A DNA stretch of 64,000 nt from an uncultured Lachnospiraceae bacterium (GCA_902786205.1 CADABQ010000003.1:1-64000); one strand, 5' to 3'. Positions 18,061 to 28,188 are shown, numbered from the stretch's first letter. The notes: generated by a model not told the origin, from the letters alone. Made by a program: numbers and translations.

Positions 18061-18897
18061 ATGTCATATAAAATTATTGGTGATAGTTCTACAGATTTAA
18101 ATGATACATTAAGAAAAACAGGAAATATCGAAATTGTTCCATTAACAATCCAAGTAGATGACAACGAAATAATTGATGATGAGTCGTTTGTACAGGCAGA
18201 CTTGTTACAAAAAATGAAAGCCAGCAAAAAAGCTTTAACCTCTGCATGTCCTTCTCCAGAAGCTTATATGGAACGATTCAACCACGGAGATGATATCTTT
18301 GTAATTACATTATCCTCAAAATTAAGCGGTTCTTATAATAGTGCAGAACTCGCAAGAAAATTATATTTAGAGGAGAATCCTGAGAAAAATATCCTTGTCA
18401 TCGATTCTAAATCCGCATCGGTTGGACAAACTTTATTAGCACTTCGAATTCTACAATTAGAAGAAACAGGAAAAAGTTTTGAAGAAATCACAAAAGATAT
18501 TTTGCAATATCGAGATGAAATGTGTACGAAGTTTGTCCTAGAATCTTTAGATGTTTTGCAACGAAATGGCCGCTTATCCACCGTTACTGCATTATTATGT
18601 AACACATTAAATATTAAAGCTGTTATGACTTCCACTCCAGAAGGAACCATAAATCGTGCAGACCAAGGGCGAGGAATGAAAAAAGCATTAGAAAAAATGG
18701 TTTCTGCTATTGAAAAAGATATGATCAATCCAAAAGAAAAAACATTAGGCATTGCACATTGCAATAATCTAGAACGTGCAGAATATACAAAAAATCTTAT
18801 TATGAATAAAATTCCATTTAAAGATTACATTTTAGTAGATACAGCTGGTATTAGTAGCCTTTATGCGAATGATGGTGGTATCATTGTGGCGTACTAA
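18061..18897 (+). CDS. DegV family fatty-acid-binding protein
   Basis: 278 residues, full length for DegV/FakB proteins, which bind a fatty acid and present it to a kinase for incorporation into phospholipid. The opening 'IIGDSSTDL', the 'SACPSPEAY' segment and 'ITLSSKLSGSY' are the family's ligand-binding motifs. The ATG at 18061 follows GAGGAAAT. It is monocistronic between a promoter and the tRNA gene. No fatty acid kinase gene is in the window. Confidence 0.92.
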   Translation: MSYKIIGDSSTDLNDTLRKTGNIEIVPLTIQVDDNEIIDDESFVQADLLQKMKASKKALTSACPSPEAYMERFNHGDDIFVITLSSKLSGSYNSAELARKLYLEENPEKNILVIDSKSASVGQTLLALRILQLEETGKSFEEITKDILQYRDEMCTKFVLESLDVLQRNGRLSTVTALLCNTLNIKAVMTSTPEGTINRADQGRGMKKALEKMVSAIEKDMINPKEKTLGIAHCNNLERAEYTKNLIMNKIPFKDYILVDTAGISSLYANDGGIIVAY

Positions 18898-18952
18898 AGA
18901 TATTTAAGTATAAATATTTAGTTTATCTCATCTACGCCAAAAAAACAAGACT

Positions 18953-18980
18953 TTACTTTAAAAAGCGCACAGAGTATAAT
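18953..18980 (+). promoter_or_regulatory. Promoter of tRNA-Thr
   Basis: TTTACT (18953-18958), 16-bp spacer, TATAAT (18975-18980), about 45 bases before the tRNA. Confidence 0.6.
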
Positions 18981-19026
18981 ATAATTTATCAGTGTGAGAT
19001 TTCATTTGTGAAGTTTTCATTGTTTT

Positions 19027-19099
19027 GCCGACATGGCGTAGTTGGTAGCGCAACTGATTCGTAATCAGTAGGTCGAGGGTTCAAGTCCCTTTGTCGGCT
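19027..19099 (+). tRNA. tRNA-Thr (anticodon CGT)
   Basis: 73 nt. The acceptor arms GCCGACA (19027-19033) and TGTCGGC (19092-19098) pair perfectly. The anticodon stem ACTGA/TCAGT encloses the loop TTCGTAA, anticodon CGT at 19060-19062, which reads ACG threonine codons. The T-arm GAGGG-TTCAAGT-CCCT is present. CCA is not encoded. It has its own promoter and terminator. Confidence 0.96.
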
Positions 19100-19106
19100 T
19101 ATTATA

Positions 19107-19139
19107 AAGGATTGTAAATATACTTACAATCCTTTTTTT
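19107..19139 (+). terminator. Intrinsic terminator of tRNA-Thr
   Basis: AAGGATTGTAA (19107-19117), six-base loop, TTACAATCCTT (19124-19134), then a T run to 19139. Confidence 0.92.
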
Positions 19140-19241
19140 GATGCGTATTTTTTAGATAATAAAAAACACGATTTATAACAAGCACTGTTTGCCTATTATT
19201 TTTGTCGCATTTCATAAGTTAAAACATAAAACTCTTCAAGT

Positions 19242-19288
19242 TAAAAAAAGATTATAAACGAAACAACCTTCATCCTTCGTTTATAATC
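19242..19288 (-). terminator. Intrinsic terminator of the rml-lipoprotein operon
   Basis: GATTATAAACGAA (19250-19262) pairs perfectly with TTCGTTTATAATC (19276-19288). On the minus strand a run of seven T follows (19243-19249). Confidence 0.9.
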
Positions 19289-19301
19289 TCTTTTTCTTCG
19301 T

Positions 19302-20498
19302 CTATTCTTCTACATCAATTGTAAATCCATCATTATTTTCTTCAGAATCATTCTCAGAGGTGTTAGCATCACTTGAAGCATCTTCAGAACTATCTTCTTC
19401 GTTTTCATCTGTCAAATAAATAAGAGAACCAATCTTTACTTTATCCCATACTTTATCATTTACAGTTATATTGTAGTCTTTCTTTACTGCATCAAATGCT
19501 GTTTTATAAACCTTGTCTCTAGCCTTATTTAAAGCATTGTCAACGGATTCATCATAATATTCTGTGTTATTATTATCATTCATGCGGAATACATAATATG
19601 CAAATTCTGTTTCCACAATGTCTGATACTTGACCATTTTTTAGACCTTTCACAATTGCATCTGCATTCACTTTTTTATAAGTTCCATAACCTTCGCCATC
19701 TTCTTCTACCATATAATCATCAGAATATTCAATATATTTTTTCTGTTTAGCAGTAAGCAATGACTCCATATCATTTTTAGCGGTAATTTTTTTGCTAACC
19801 TGCTTTAAATCAGCTAAACGTTCTTTCATCTGTTTTGCAGAAAACGCTTTTCCACTATCATCGTCTTCTTTATTAATACTATAATATTCATACACGTATT
19901 CTCTACAATCCTTTTTAGAGACAGAAGCCGTTACTTTATCTGCGTCAAACTTACTTTCTTTTAATAAAGATTCTTTGTATTCGTCAATTATAACCTGTCT
20001 CTCAAAATAAGTAAGTAATTCATCTTTCATACCCTCTACTGCAAGTTGCTCATCTGTAAGGTTTGACACAAAATCATTGTAATTATCCTTTGCAGTTTTT
20101 TTATCATCATCCGATAAGCTATAGCCTGCTTTCAGTGCTTCATTGTATAAAACGGTATCTTGTTCTACATTGTTGATAATATTGTCTTTTGCGACTTTTT
20201 CACCTGTTTTATTATCATTTTCTTCAATTTTTGTCTCCCAATAATCGGTTCCATAAAATTGTTCATAAACCTGGCTATATAATGCTCCTGTTTCCTCTTC
20301 CGAATAAACATAATACATTAAATCTGCCAACGTATATTTTTCATCGCCTATTGTTATAATGGTCTTGCTGTCATCCTTCTTGCTTTCTTCTTTTTTGCCT
20401 TTTTCTTGCTTTTTCGTCGAGCATCCTGACATAGAACCAACAAGCATAGTAGCTGCCAAAGCACATACCATTGTTCTTTTTATTATATTCTTTTTCAT
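19302..20498 (-). CDS. PrsA/SurA-like lipoprotein with a degenerate parvulin domain
   Basis: 398 residues. A lipoprotein signal peptide ends in the lipobox 'VGSMSGC', giving lipidated Cys26. A Lys/Glu-rich linker and a SurA-N-like helical region follow. The C-terminal part 'LKNGQVSDIVETEFAYYVFRM' resembles the end of a parvulin (rotamase) domain, but the usual HIL and GGxLG motifs are not recognisable, so it may be a chaperone without isomerase activity. The tail is an acidic, Ser/Glu/Asp-rich disordered stretch. The ATG at 20498 has AAGGAGG. It follows rmlC by 28 bases and is probably in the rml operon. Confidence 0.8.
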   Translation of the reverse strand: MKKNIIKRTMVCALAATMLVGSMSGCSTKKQEKGKKEESKKDDSKTIITIGDEKYTLADLMYYVYSEEETGALYSQVYEQFYGTDYWETKIEENDNKTGEKVAKDNIINNVEQDTVLYNEALKAGYSLSDDDKKTAKDNYNDFVSNLTDEQLAVEGMKDELLTYFERQVIIDEYKESLLKESKFDADKVTASVSKKDCREYVYEYYSINKEDDDSGKAFSAKQMKERLADLKQVSKKITAKNDMESLLTAKQKKYIEYSDDYMVEEDGEGYGTYKKVNADAIVKGLKNGQVSDIVETEFAYYVFRMNDNNNTEYYDESVDNALNKARDKVYKTAFDAVKKDYNITVNDKVWDKVKIGSLIYLTDENEEDSSEDASSDANTSENDSEENNDGFTIDVEE

Positions 20499-20526
20499 TG
20501 TTTCCTCCTTAAATGAGACGCCTTAT

Positions 20527-21093
20527 TTATTGAAAAGAAAACTCTTTCATTGTATCTGTTAATCCTTTCCACTTCTGGTCCTTTTCTGAAATGATTAATT
20601 CCATATCTTTTGTAATTGGCCATTGTACTCCAATTTCTTCATCATTCCACGCTAATCCACCTTCATCATTCGGATGATAAAAGTCCGTACATTTATATAC
20701 AAATTCTGCCTCATCTGATAAAACTAAAAAGCCATGTGCAAAACCTTCTGGAATATAAAATTGCTTTTTATTTTCTGCGGACAACTCTACTCCAAACCAC
20801 TTTCCAAATGTTGCAGACGATTTTCTCAAATCTACAGCAACATCAAAAACCGCACCTCTGACCACTCGAACTAATTTTCCCTGTGGAAAGTTCTTTTGAA
20901 AGTGTAAACCTCTTAAAACACCCTTTGTTGACATAGACTGATTATCTTGCACAAAAACCATATCAAGGCCAGCCTCCACAAAATCATTCTGATTATAGGT
21001 TTCCATAAAGAAACCTCTCTCATCTTTAAAAACAGTCGGTTCAATTACACATAATCCTTCAATATCGCATTTCGTAACTGTTATTTTTCCCAT
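20527..21093 (-). CDS. rmlC: dTDP-4-dehydrorhamnose 3,5-epimerase
   Basis: 188 residues, full length for RmlC. Family motifs include 'DERGFFMETYN', 'QDNQSMSTKGVLRGLHFQ' with its catalytic histidine, and 'IPEGFAHGFLVLS'. It epimerises dTDP-4-keto-6-deoxyglucose at C3 and C5, the third step to dTDP-L-rhamnose. The ATG at 21093 has a GAGGAA site. It is the fourth gene of the rmlA-B-D-C run. Confidence 0.97.
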   Translation of the reverse strand: MGKITVTKCDIEGLCVIEPTVFKDERGFFMETYNQNDFVEAGLDMVFVQDNQSMSTKGVLRGLHFQKNFPQGKLVRVVRGAVFDVAVDLRKSSATFGKWFGVELSAENKKQFYIPEGFAHGFLVLSDEAEFVYKCTDFYHPNDEGGLAWNDEEIGVQWPITKDMELIISEKDQKWKGLTDTMKEFSFQ

Positions 21094-21132
21094 GAAATTA
21101 TTCCTCGTTTCCTTTATTGTTTTATCTAAAAT

Positions 21133-21993
21133 TTACTTTTCTTCCTGCTCTAACAACAACTTGACATATCTTGCTGTTGCATCCTGCCAAGTTGGAAGCT
21201 TATGGAAGCCATTTGCTGTCAGCTTTTCTTTACTCATACGACTATTTGTAGGACGCTTTGCCTTGGTAGGAAAAGTGTCACTATCCACAGGTGTAATAGG
21301 AATATCCAATCCTGCCTGTTTGAAAATCTCACATGTAAAGTCAAACCAAGAACAAAATCCTTCATTCGTTGCATGATAAATACCATATCGATTTGTTTCA
21401 GCCATATCGATTAATAAACCAGCTAAATCCGCAGTATATGTTGGAGAACCAAATTGATCATTTACCACTTTAACCGCTCCGTTATTTTCTCCTAATTGTA
21501 AGATTGTCTTTACAAAGTTTTTTCCATTGATACCAAACACCCAGGAAATACGCACAATATAATATTTTTCAAGATAACGTTGTACCTCTCGCTCTCCCAA
21601 AAATTTAGACATTCCATATACATTTAATGGTTCCGTCACTTTATCGTCTGGTTCCCATGGACGTTCTCCCTGACCATCAAACACATAGTCTGTACTAATA
21701 TAAATCATTTTTATATCCATCTTCTTGCATACTTTAGCAATATTGGCTGTTCCTTCTACATTTATTTTATTACAAATGCCAACATTGTCTTCCGCAGCGT
21801 CCACTGCTGTATATGCTGCACAATGAATCACTGCATCTACCATAGAATGAGAAATAACCATATCTACCGCATTTGCATCTGTAATATCCATTTCTTGAAC
21901 ATCCACACCGATTGCTGTATGTCCACGCTTTTCCAATTCTTTTATCACATCATGTCCAAGTTGTCCTTTTACACCTGTTACTAATATTCTCAT
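21133..21993 (-). CDS. rmlD: dTDP-4-dehydrorhamnose reductase
   Basis: 286 residues from the ATG at 21993, which is preceded by AGAGGTTATT; a GTG seven codons upstream has no better site. The Rossmann motif 'VTGVKGQLGHDV' and the SDR catalytic pair in 'YGMSKFLGE' (YxxxK) are intact. It performs the last step, NADPH reduction to dTDP-L-rhamnose. Confidence 0.96.
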   Translation of the reverse strand: MRILVTGVKGQLGHDVIKELEKRGHTAIGVDVQEMDITDANAVDMVISHSMVDAVIHCAAYTAVDAAEDNVGICNKINVEGTANIAKVCKKMDIKMIYISTDYVFDGQGERPWEPDDKVTEPLNVYGMSKFLGEREVQRYLEKYYIVRISWVFGINGKNFVKTILQLGENNGAVKVVNDQFGSPTYTADLAGLLIDMAETNRYGIYHATNEGFCSWFDFTCEIFKQAGLDIPITPVDSDTFPTKAKRPTNSRMSKEKLTANGFHKLPTWQDATARYVKLLLEQEEK

Positions 21994-22136
21994 AATAACC
22001 TCTTTTCTATGCACTCCTATTGTAACAATTCAGTCAAGAATATCTCTAAGATATCAAACATATAACGAAACCTTATGTGTTGTTTTAACCGAACGGTTAC
22101 CATCTATTCAAGTCCAAGTCTGTCTTGCAAGAATGA

Positions 22137-23159
22137 TTATAAACGTTTTCCATACATTTTATCAAAGTATTTTGCATATTCACCAGATAAAATATTTTGC
22201 CACCATTCTTTGTTATCAAGATACCATTGTATCGTCTGCTTAATACCAGTATCAAAAGTATATTGAGGTTTCCATCCTAATTCTGTTTCTAACTTTGTTG
22301 GATCGATTGCATAACGCAAATCATGTCCTGGACGATCCGTTACATATTTGATCAAACTTTCTGGTTTATCCAATGCTTTTAAAATCGTCTTAACAACTTC
22401 TAAATTAGTGCGTTCATTATGTCCACCAACATTATAAACTTCTCCAACTGTTCCCTTATGAATGATAAGATCAATTGCCTGACAATGATCAGATACATGA
22501 AGCCAATCACGTACATTCTCTCCCTTTCCATACACGGGAAGTTCCTCATCTGCCAATGCTCGGCTAATCATAAGAGGAATCAATTTTTCTGGAAAATGAT
22601 ATGGACCATAATTGTTGGAACAACGTGAAATTGTCACCGGCAATCCATACGTACGATAGTATGCCAATACAAACAAATCTGCACTGGCTTTACTAGAACT
22701 GTATGGACTTGAAGTATGTAATGGAGTTTCCTCTGTAAAAAATAAATCTGGTCTATCTAAAGGTAAGTCTCCATATACCTCATCTGTGGATACCTGATGA
22801 TATCTTTTTACACCATATTCTTTCGATGCATCCAATAATACTTGTGTTCCCATAACATTTGTCTGCACAAAAATGCCTGGATCTGTAATAGAACGATCCA
22901 CATGACTTTCAGCAGCAAAGTTTACAACAATATCAAATTTTTCTTTTGCAAATAAATCCATAATAAAGGGACGATCCGCAATATCACCACGAACAAACTT
23001 ATAATTTGGTTTATTTTCAACTGGTTTACATGTCTCTAAATTTCCAGCATAAGTAAGTAAATCCAAATTTACGATATCATATTCTGGATATTTGTTCACC
23101 ATATGATGTACAAAATTTCCTCCAATAAAACCGGCTCCTCCTGTAATTAAAATCTTCAT
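22137..23159 (-). CDS. rmlB: dTDP-glucose 4,6-dehydratase
   Basis: 340 residues from the ATG at 23159 (MKILITGG). The frame runs 15 codons further upstream into the intergenic hairpin and should be trimmed. 'TGGAGFIGGNFVHHM' binds NAD, and 'STDEVYGDL' and 'YSSSKASADL' (YxxxK) are the catalytic segments. It converts dTDP-glucose to dTDP-4-keto-6-deoxyglucose, the branch point for rhamnose and for amino sugars such as viosamine. Confidence 0.97.
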   Translation of the reverse strand: MKILITGGAGFIGGNFVHHMVNKYPEYDIVNLDLLTYAGNLETCKPVENKPNYKFVRGDIADRPFIMDLFAKEKFDIVVNFAAESHVDRSITDPGIFVQTNVMGTQVLLDASKEYGVKRYHQVSTDEVYGDLPLDRPDLFFTEETPLHTSSPYSSSKASADLFVLAYYRTYGLPVTISRCSNNYGPYHFPEKLIPLMISRALADEELPVYGKGENVRDWLHVSDHCQAIDLIIHKGTVGEVYNVGGHNERTNLEVVKTILKALDKPESLIKYVTDRPGHDLRYAIDPTKLETELGWKPQYTFDTGIKQTIQWYLDNKEWWQNILSGEYAKYFDKMYGKRL

Positions 23160-23193
23160 TTTTTCTTTTCGATCCTTTCTATGTTTCTTTGTA

Positions 23194-23246
23194 AAAGTCC
23201 CCACCCACCACCTATTGCTCTACGCAATAGAAGTGGGGGGACTTTC
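23194..23246 (-). other. Strong hairpin between rmlA and rmlB
   Basis: A long imperfect inverted repeat: AAAGTCCCC...CTATTGC on the left (23194-23217) and GCAATAG...GGGGACTTT on the right (23224-23245). It lies just upstream of the rmlB ribosome site. On the minus strand only a short T4 run follows, so it may be a partial terminator or mRNA processing element within the operon. Confidence 0.65.
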
Positions 23247-23255
23247 TTGATAGTG

Positions 23256-24134
23256 TTAAATCAGATATTTCCCATCCATTACATCTTTTAAATATGCACC
23301 GTATTGATTTTTTTTGTATTTCTGATAAATTTCCTCTAATTTTTCTTTCGAAATCCATCCGTTTAAATATGCAATTTCTTCCAAACATGCAATTTTTCTA
23401 TGCTGATGCATTTCAACAGTACGAACAAAATTTGTGGCATCAACTAAAGATTCATGTGTACCTGTATCCAACCAGGTAAATCCTTGCCCAAGCAAAGAAA
23501 CCTCTAATTCCCCTTTTTCCAAATAAATCTTATTTAAGTCTGTAATTTCCAATTCGCCTCGCTCAGACGGAGACAAACTTTTTGCAAAATCTACAACACG
23601 ATTGTCATAAAAGTACAAACCAGTAACACAATAATTACTCTTTGGATGCTCTGGCTTTTCCTCTATGGAAATAGCTCGATTATTTTCATCAAACTCGACA
23701 ATTCCAAATCGCTCCGGATCATCTACATAATACCCAAAAACGGTGGCACCTTTTTTCTTACTAGCGGCTGCCACTAAACGCTTCTTCAAACCATGACCAT
23801 GGAAAATATTATCTCCAAGAACCATGGCTACGGTATCTTCACCAATAAAATCCTCCGCAATAAGAAACGCCTGTGCCAATCCATCTGGCGATGGCTGAAT
23901 TTTGTATGTCAAATTAATACCAAACTGGTGTCCGTCACCAAGCAATGCCTCAAAACGCGCAGTATCATTTGGAGTTGAAATAATTAATATGTCGCGAATT
24001 CCCGCATCCATTAAAACGGATATCGGATAATAGATCATCGGTTTATCATAAATGGGCAACAACTGTTTTGATGTAACTGTTGTCAGTGGATATAAACGTG
24101 TTCCGCTTCCACCAGCCAATACAATTCCTTTCAT
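23256..24134 (-). CDS. rmlA: Glucose-1-phosphate thymidylyltransferase
   Basis: 292 residues, the usual RmlA length. The nucleotidyltransferase signature '[13 protein letters not shown]' with the catalytic Arg/Lys pair is at the N-terminus, with '[11 protein letters not shown]' as the metal-binding segment. It makes dTDP-glucose from glucose-1-phosphate and dTTP, the first rhamnose step. The ATG at 24134 has AAAAGGAG. First gene of the operon. Confidence 0.98.
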   Translation of the reverse strand: MKGIVLAGGSGTRLYPLTTVTSKQLLPIYDKPMIYYPISVLMDAGIRDILIISTPNDTARFEALLGDGHQFGINLTYKIQPSPDGLAQAFLIAEDFIGEDTVAMVLGDNIFHGHGLKKRLVAAASKKKGATVFGYYVDDPERFGIVEFDENNRAISIEEKPEHPKSNYCVTGLYFYDNRVVDFAKSLSPSERGELEITDLNKIYLEKGELEVSLLGQGFTWLDTGTHESLVDATNFVRTVEMHQHRKIACLEEIAYLNGWISKEKLEEIYQKYKKNQYGAYLKDVMDGKYLI

Positions 24135-24184
24135 ATTCTATCTCCTTTTTTATTCTTTTGCATAATTATTTTTATTGTAGCATT

Positions 24185-24214
24185 ATTATACACATAATTC
24201 AAGTTACAGTTCAA
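24185..24214 (-). promoter_or_regulatory. Probable promoter of the rml operon
   Basis: TTGAAC (24209-24214), 18-bp spacer, TATAAT (24185-24190) on the minus strand, about 45 nt before the rmlA start. Confidence 0.6.
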
Positions 24215-24265
24215 AGGAGTGCGTAGCATTAAACTTATGTACTACATGTTGTAGCCGCTTCTACA

Positions 24266-24955
24266 CTATCCTATTCCCAATGCTTTCTTTGCAAGAGAAT
24301 CTGCCAAATCGTTATAATAATCATCCGAATGTCCCTTCACTTTTACAAAATAGATCTGAATTTTTTCCTGAATAGAATCAAAAAAAGCTTTGTAAGCTTT
24401 AGTCCCTTCTTTATTCGTTTTCCATTCTCCTAAACACCATTTTGCAATGCCTTCGTAATCATGATAGATATATACTTCTTTGCAACCATGTTCCAACGCA
24501 AAACGCATGGCACACTCCGCACCCTTTATTTCCCCTGCTACGTTACGCATAGAAACCAAAGATTCATCTTCAACTTTTTCTGAAAAACAATATTCTTTTC
24601 CGTCAAAAGCAACCACAGCACCATATGAAAATTCTTTTGTACCATTATGATAACTTCCATCTACATATGCTACCGCAATATCTGTAGTCGGATTAGAAAG
24701 TACATCTTTCATATCTGGATATAAAGCATTTTTTGCATTTCCATTTTTTTTGTTTCCACCATTTTCTGCCCGTTTTTGTACCGATGTACTTTTCTTCTCG
24801 CTATTTGCTCCTATAAATTGCTCTGCCTCCTCCAAGGATAAAAAACTTTTATAGGTTGCACCAGAAAAACCATCCACTTGTGCTTTACACTCCGCCCATG
24901 TCTTATATACTCCAGGCTTTCTTCCAATTTTTACTGCATAAAATTTTTTTGCCAT
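24266..24955 (-). CDS. rnhA: Ribonuclease H1 with N-terminal hybrid-binding domain
   Basis: 229 residues from the ATG at 24955, which has a GGAG site; the frame continues 19 codons further without one. Residues 1-48 ('KFYAVKIGRKPGVYKTW') are the RNase HI hybrid-binding (caulimovirus viroplasmin) domain. A Lys/Asn-rich linker follows. The RNase H domain (about 85-229) keeps its acidic residues in VDGSY, GEIKGAE, YHDYEG and LADSLAKKA. It degrades RNA in RNA-DNA hybrids. Unrelated to the rml genes on its left. Confidence 0.94.
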   Translation of the reverse strand: MAKKFYAVKIGRKPGVYKTWAECKAQVDGFSGATYKSFLSLEEAEQFIGANSEKKSTSVQKRAENGGNKKNGNAKNALYPDMKDVLSNPTTDIAVAYVDGSYHNGTKEFSYGAVVAFDGKEYCFSEKVEDESLVSMRNVAGEIKGAECAMRFALEHGCKEVYIYHDYEGIAKWCLGEWKTNKEGTKAYKAFFDSIQEKIQIYFVKVKGHSDDYYNDLADSLAKKALGIG

Positions 24956-25112
24956 CCTATATCTCCATCTTCTATTTTCATTTTTAGAACCAAGCAAACG
25001 ATTCTCTTTCACTCTCTATGTCTATATTTTACTTTCTAAGAAATCTATTTTACTTTTCTTCCAATACTTGCTACATCCTCACATAGACTTTTATAGATTT
25101 TACTTTATAGAG

Positions 25113-25150
25113 TAAAAAAGGACATTGGTACGTGTCACCATGTCCCTTTT
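25113..25150 (-). terminator. Intrinsic terminator of galE
   Basis: A stem of about 12 bp, AAAGGACATTGG with CCATGTCCCTTT (one wobble), lies 25 bases past the galE stop, and a T6 run follows on the minus strand. Confidence 0.85.
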
Positions 25151-25174
25151 ATCTATTTCATTTTCGTTTACTAA

Positions 25175-26188
25175 CTATGCATTGTAGCCCTTTGGATTTT
25201 TAGACTGCCATCTCCAAGAATCTTCACACATTTTATCAATTCCACGTTCCGCTTTCCAGCCTAATTCCTTTTCTGCTTTTGTAGGGTCAGAATAACAAAT
25301 TGCAGCATCCCCAGGTCTTCTTTCTACAATCTTGTATGGCAATGTCTTACCACATGCTTTTTCGAAGTTATGAATAATATCCAATACACTATATCCAATT
25401 CCTGTTCCAAGATTATATGTAACAATGCCTGGATTTGTTGCCAATTTTTCCAAAGCCTTAATATGTCCAATTGCCAAATCTACAACATGGATATAATCAC
25501 GTACTCCAGTTCCATCCGGTGTGTCATAATCGTCTCCAAACACATTGATACATTCTAACTCTCCAACTGCCACTTTTGCAACATATGGAAGCAAATTGTT
25601 TGGAATTCCCTGTGGGTCTTCTCCGATTTCGCCACTTTCATGGGCTCCAATCGGATTAAAATAACGGAGCAGCGCAATATTCCATGTAGAATCTGCTGCA
25701 TAAATATCACGAAGCATATCCTCAATGACAAGTTTTGTTCTTCCGTATGGGTTTAAAACAGAAAGCGGTGCATCTTCTGTAATTGGCACAGTTTCCGGAA
25801 TTCCATATACAGTTGCAGAAGAACTAAATACAAGATTTTTGCATCCTGTACGTTCCATCACTTTTAAAAGATTAATGGTTCCCGTAAAATTGTTATCAAA
25901 GTATTTTAACGGCTCACGACAACTTTCACCAACTGCCTTCAATCCAGCAAAATGAATTACTGCATCTGGTTTTTCTTTTTTAAAGATTTCTTCCATACCA
26001 GCTTCGTTACGGATATCTTCTTTATAAAACGTCACAGGCTTACCTGTAATCTTTTCTACTCGCTTTAAAGCTTCTTCACTGGCATTATAAAGATTATCCA
26101 AAACTACAACTTCATATCCAGCCTGTAATAATTCCACGTCTGTATGACTGGCAATAAACCCAGCTCCTCCGGTCACTAATACTTTCAT
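25175..26188 (-). CDS. galE: UDP-glucose 4-epimerase
   Basis: 337 residues, the classic GalE length. '[17 protein letters not shown]' binds NAD; 'SSSATVYG' and '[12 protein letters not shown]' give the catalytic Ser and YxxxK. It interconverts UDP-glucose and UDP-galactose, feeding the Galf precursor made by glf. The ATG at 26188 has AGGTGA. It has its own terminator and lies 156 bases after trpC, so it is probably a separate transcript. Confidence 0.97.
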   Translation of the reverse strand: MKVLVTGGAGFIASHTDVELLQAGYEVVVLDNLYNASEEALKRVEKITGKPVTFYKEDIRNEAGMEEIFKKEKPDAVIHFAGLKAVGESCREPLKYFDNNFTGTINLLKVMERTGCKNLVFSSSATVYGIPETVPITEDAPLSVLNPYGRTKLVIEDMLRDIYAADSTWNIALLRYFNPIGAHESGEIGEDPQGIPNNLLPYVAKVAVGELECINVFGDDYDTPDGTGVRDYIHVVDLAIGHIKALEKLATNPGIVTYNLGTGIGYSVLDIIHNFEKACGKTLPYKIVERRPGDAAICYSDPTKAEKELGWKAERGIDKMCEDSWRWQSKNPKGYNA

Positions 26189-26344
26189 TTTATCACCTAC
26201 ATAACTTAATATGCCCTTTCCTATTCATTTTGTAACTGTTCTGGCGGAAAATAAGGAATTGCGATTTAACACAATCACATTACTTTCCACTAAATTCAAA
26301 CCCATAATACCATAGAACGAACCAGAAAGCAAGTTTGCTCCTAT

Positions 26345-27124
26345 CTACTTTCCTCTCAACTCTTTCAATGCAGCTTTCTTATCTGCGCTACGCATAAACG
26401 TTTCACCTATTAAAACAGCATTTGTACCATTTTCTCTAAGTTTTTGAATATCCGCAGCTGTCTTAATACCACTTTCAGAAATGAAAACAATATCTTCTGG
26501 CACCATTTTTCGATATCTGGCACTGTTATTAATATCAACCGTAAATGTACGCAAATCTCGATTATTTACACCGATTATCTTCGCCCCGGATTCTAAAGCC
26601 ATTTTAACTTCTTCTTCGTCATGTGCTTCTACAATTGCTGACAAACCAAGCGAATGTGCTAAATCTAAATATTTTTTCAGCGTAGGCAAATCCAAAATGG
26701 CACAAATAAGAAGTACACAACTGGCTCCAATTGTTTTCGCCTCATAAATCATATATTCATCAACCGTAAAATCTTTTCGCAATACTGGGATTGTGACATT
26801 TTTCACAATTTCCTCTAAATATTCATTCTTGCCCTGAAAATAGTAAGGCTCTGTAAGAACGGAAATTGCCGCTGCACCAGCCTCCTCATATTCTTTGGCA
26901 ATCTCCACATAAGGAAAATCTGGTGCTATCAGTCCTTTGGATGGAGATGCTTTCTTTACTTCACAAATAAAAGAAATATCTTCCTGTTGTAATGCTTTTA
27001 GAAAAGGAAAGCCTATATTGGCATCCATCTCCAATGCTTTTGTCTTTATTTCCTCTAAGGAAACTTTCTTTTTCTGTTCTGCCACACGCACTTTCGTACG
27101 TTCTGCAATTTCTTCTAAAATCAT
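26345..27124 (-). CDS. trpC: Indole-3-glycerol phosphate synthase
   Basis: 259 residues, monofunctional TrpC. Motifs 'CEVKKASPSKGLI', 'VLRKDFTVDEYMIYEA' and 'IGVNNRDLRTF' carry the catalytic lysines and the substrate loop. It closes the indole ring in tryptophan synthesis. The ATG at 27124 has a GGAGAG site, 17 bases after trpD. It is the last trp gene in this operon. Confidence 0.97.
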   Translation of the reverse strand: MILEEIAERTKVRVAEQKKKVSLEEIKTKALEMDANIGFPFLKALQQEDISFICEVKKASPSKGLIAPDFPYVEIAKEYEEAGAAAISVLTEPYYFQGKNEYLEEIVKNVTIPVLRKDFTVDEYMIYEAKTIGASCVLLICAILDLPTLKKYLDLAHSLGLSAIVEAHDEEEVKMALESGAKIIGVNNRDLRTFTVDINNSARYRKMVPEDIVFISESGIKTAADIQKLRENGTNAVLIGETFMRSADKKAALKELRGK

Positions 27125-27141
27125 GTTATCTCTCCATTTCC

Positions 27142-28149
27142 TTAGGCGTTTGTTGCAGCAATAAACTTTTCTAACTGTGCCTTTGCCTTTCCGCTGTCAA
27201 TTGCTTCTTGTGCCAATGCAATTCCTTCCTCTATTGTGATTTGGTTTGTTATATGAAGCGCTGCTGCCGCATTGATTACTACTGCATCTCTTTTCGGACC
27301 TTTTTCACCATCTAAAATTGCTTTTGCGATCGCAGCATTTTCAGTTGGAGTTCCTCCTACTAAGTCTTCTTTTTTACACAAAGAGAAACCATATTTTTCA
27401 GGATCTAATGTATATTCCTCAAATTTTCCGTCGTTAAACTCACATACTGTCGTTGTAGCACTCATAGAAATTTCATCCAAACAATCGTTTCCATATACTA
27501 CCATACCTCTTTTTACACCTAAATTAGAAAGAACGGTTGCCAATGGTTTTACAAGGGACTCATCATACACTCCCAACAACTGTAAATTTGCTTTTGCAGG
27601 ATTTGCAAGAGGTCCTAATAAATTAAATACAGTCGGTATCTTAATTTCCTTTCGCACCGCACCTACAAATCGCATTGCTGTATGATATTTTTGAGCAAAA
27701 AGGAAACAGAGTCCAAAATCTTCCAAACAAGAAGCACTTACCTTCTCATCTGCCATTAAATTTACACCTAACTCTTCTAATACATCCGCAGTACCACACT
27801 TACTAGATGCCGCACGATTTCCATGTTTTGCAACTTTTGCACCAACGCTGGATGCCACAACAGATGCCAAAGTAGAAATATTAAAGGTTCCGGCACAATC
27901 TCCACCTGTACCTACAATATCAATTACTTCTGGAACATCATAAGAAAATACGCCACAATGTTTACGCATAATTGCCGCACAAGCTGTTATCTCATCAATC
28001 GTTTCGCCTTTCATATGCATAGCTGTTAAAAAGGCTGCCTTCTGTGCGTCTGTAGCCTTTCCACTCATAATTTCATCCATTACGTCTGCTGCAATGTCGT
28101 ATGTTAAATTTTCATTCTTAACTAATTTTGCAATTGCTTCTTGAATCAT
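27142..28149 (-). CDS. trpD: Anthranilate phosphoribosyltransferase
   Basis: 335 residues, full length. The glycine-rich PRPP-binding motif '[17 protein letters not shown]' and the '[18 protein letters not shown]' segment are both present. It joins anthranilate to phosphoribosyl pyrophosphate. The ATG at 28149 follows TAGGAGGA. It lies 39 bases after trpG. Confidence 0.97.
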   Translation of the reverse strand: MIQEAIAKLVKNENLTYDIAADVMDEIMSGKATDAQKAAFLTAMHMKGETIDEITACAAIMRKHCGVFSYDVPEVIDIVGTGGDCAGTFNISTLASVVASSVGAKVAKHGNRAASSKCGTADVLEELGVNLMADEKVSASCLEDFGLCFLFAQKYHTAMRFVGAVRKEIKIPTVFNLLGPLANPAKANLQLLGVYDESLVKPLATVLSNLGVKRGMVVYGNDCLDEISMSATTTVCEFNDGKFEEYTLDPEKYGFSLCKKEDLVGGTPTENAAIAKAILDGEKGPKRDAVVINAAAALHITNQITIEEGIALAQEAIDSGKAKAQLEKFIAATNA

Positions 28150-28188
28150 ATCTATATCCTCCTATACATTCCACAATACATGTTATAA

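Noticed and set aside
18333..18764. 143-codon minus-strand frame inside degV
   Set aside because: Shadow of the conserved degV frame; no ribosome site or family resemblance.
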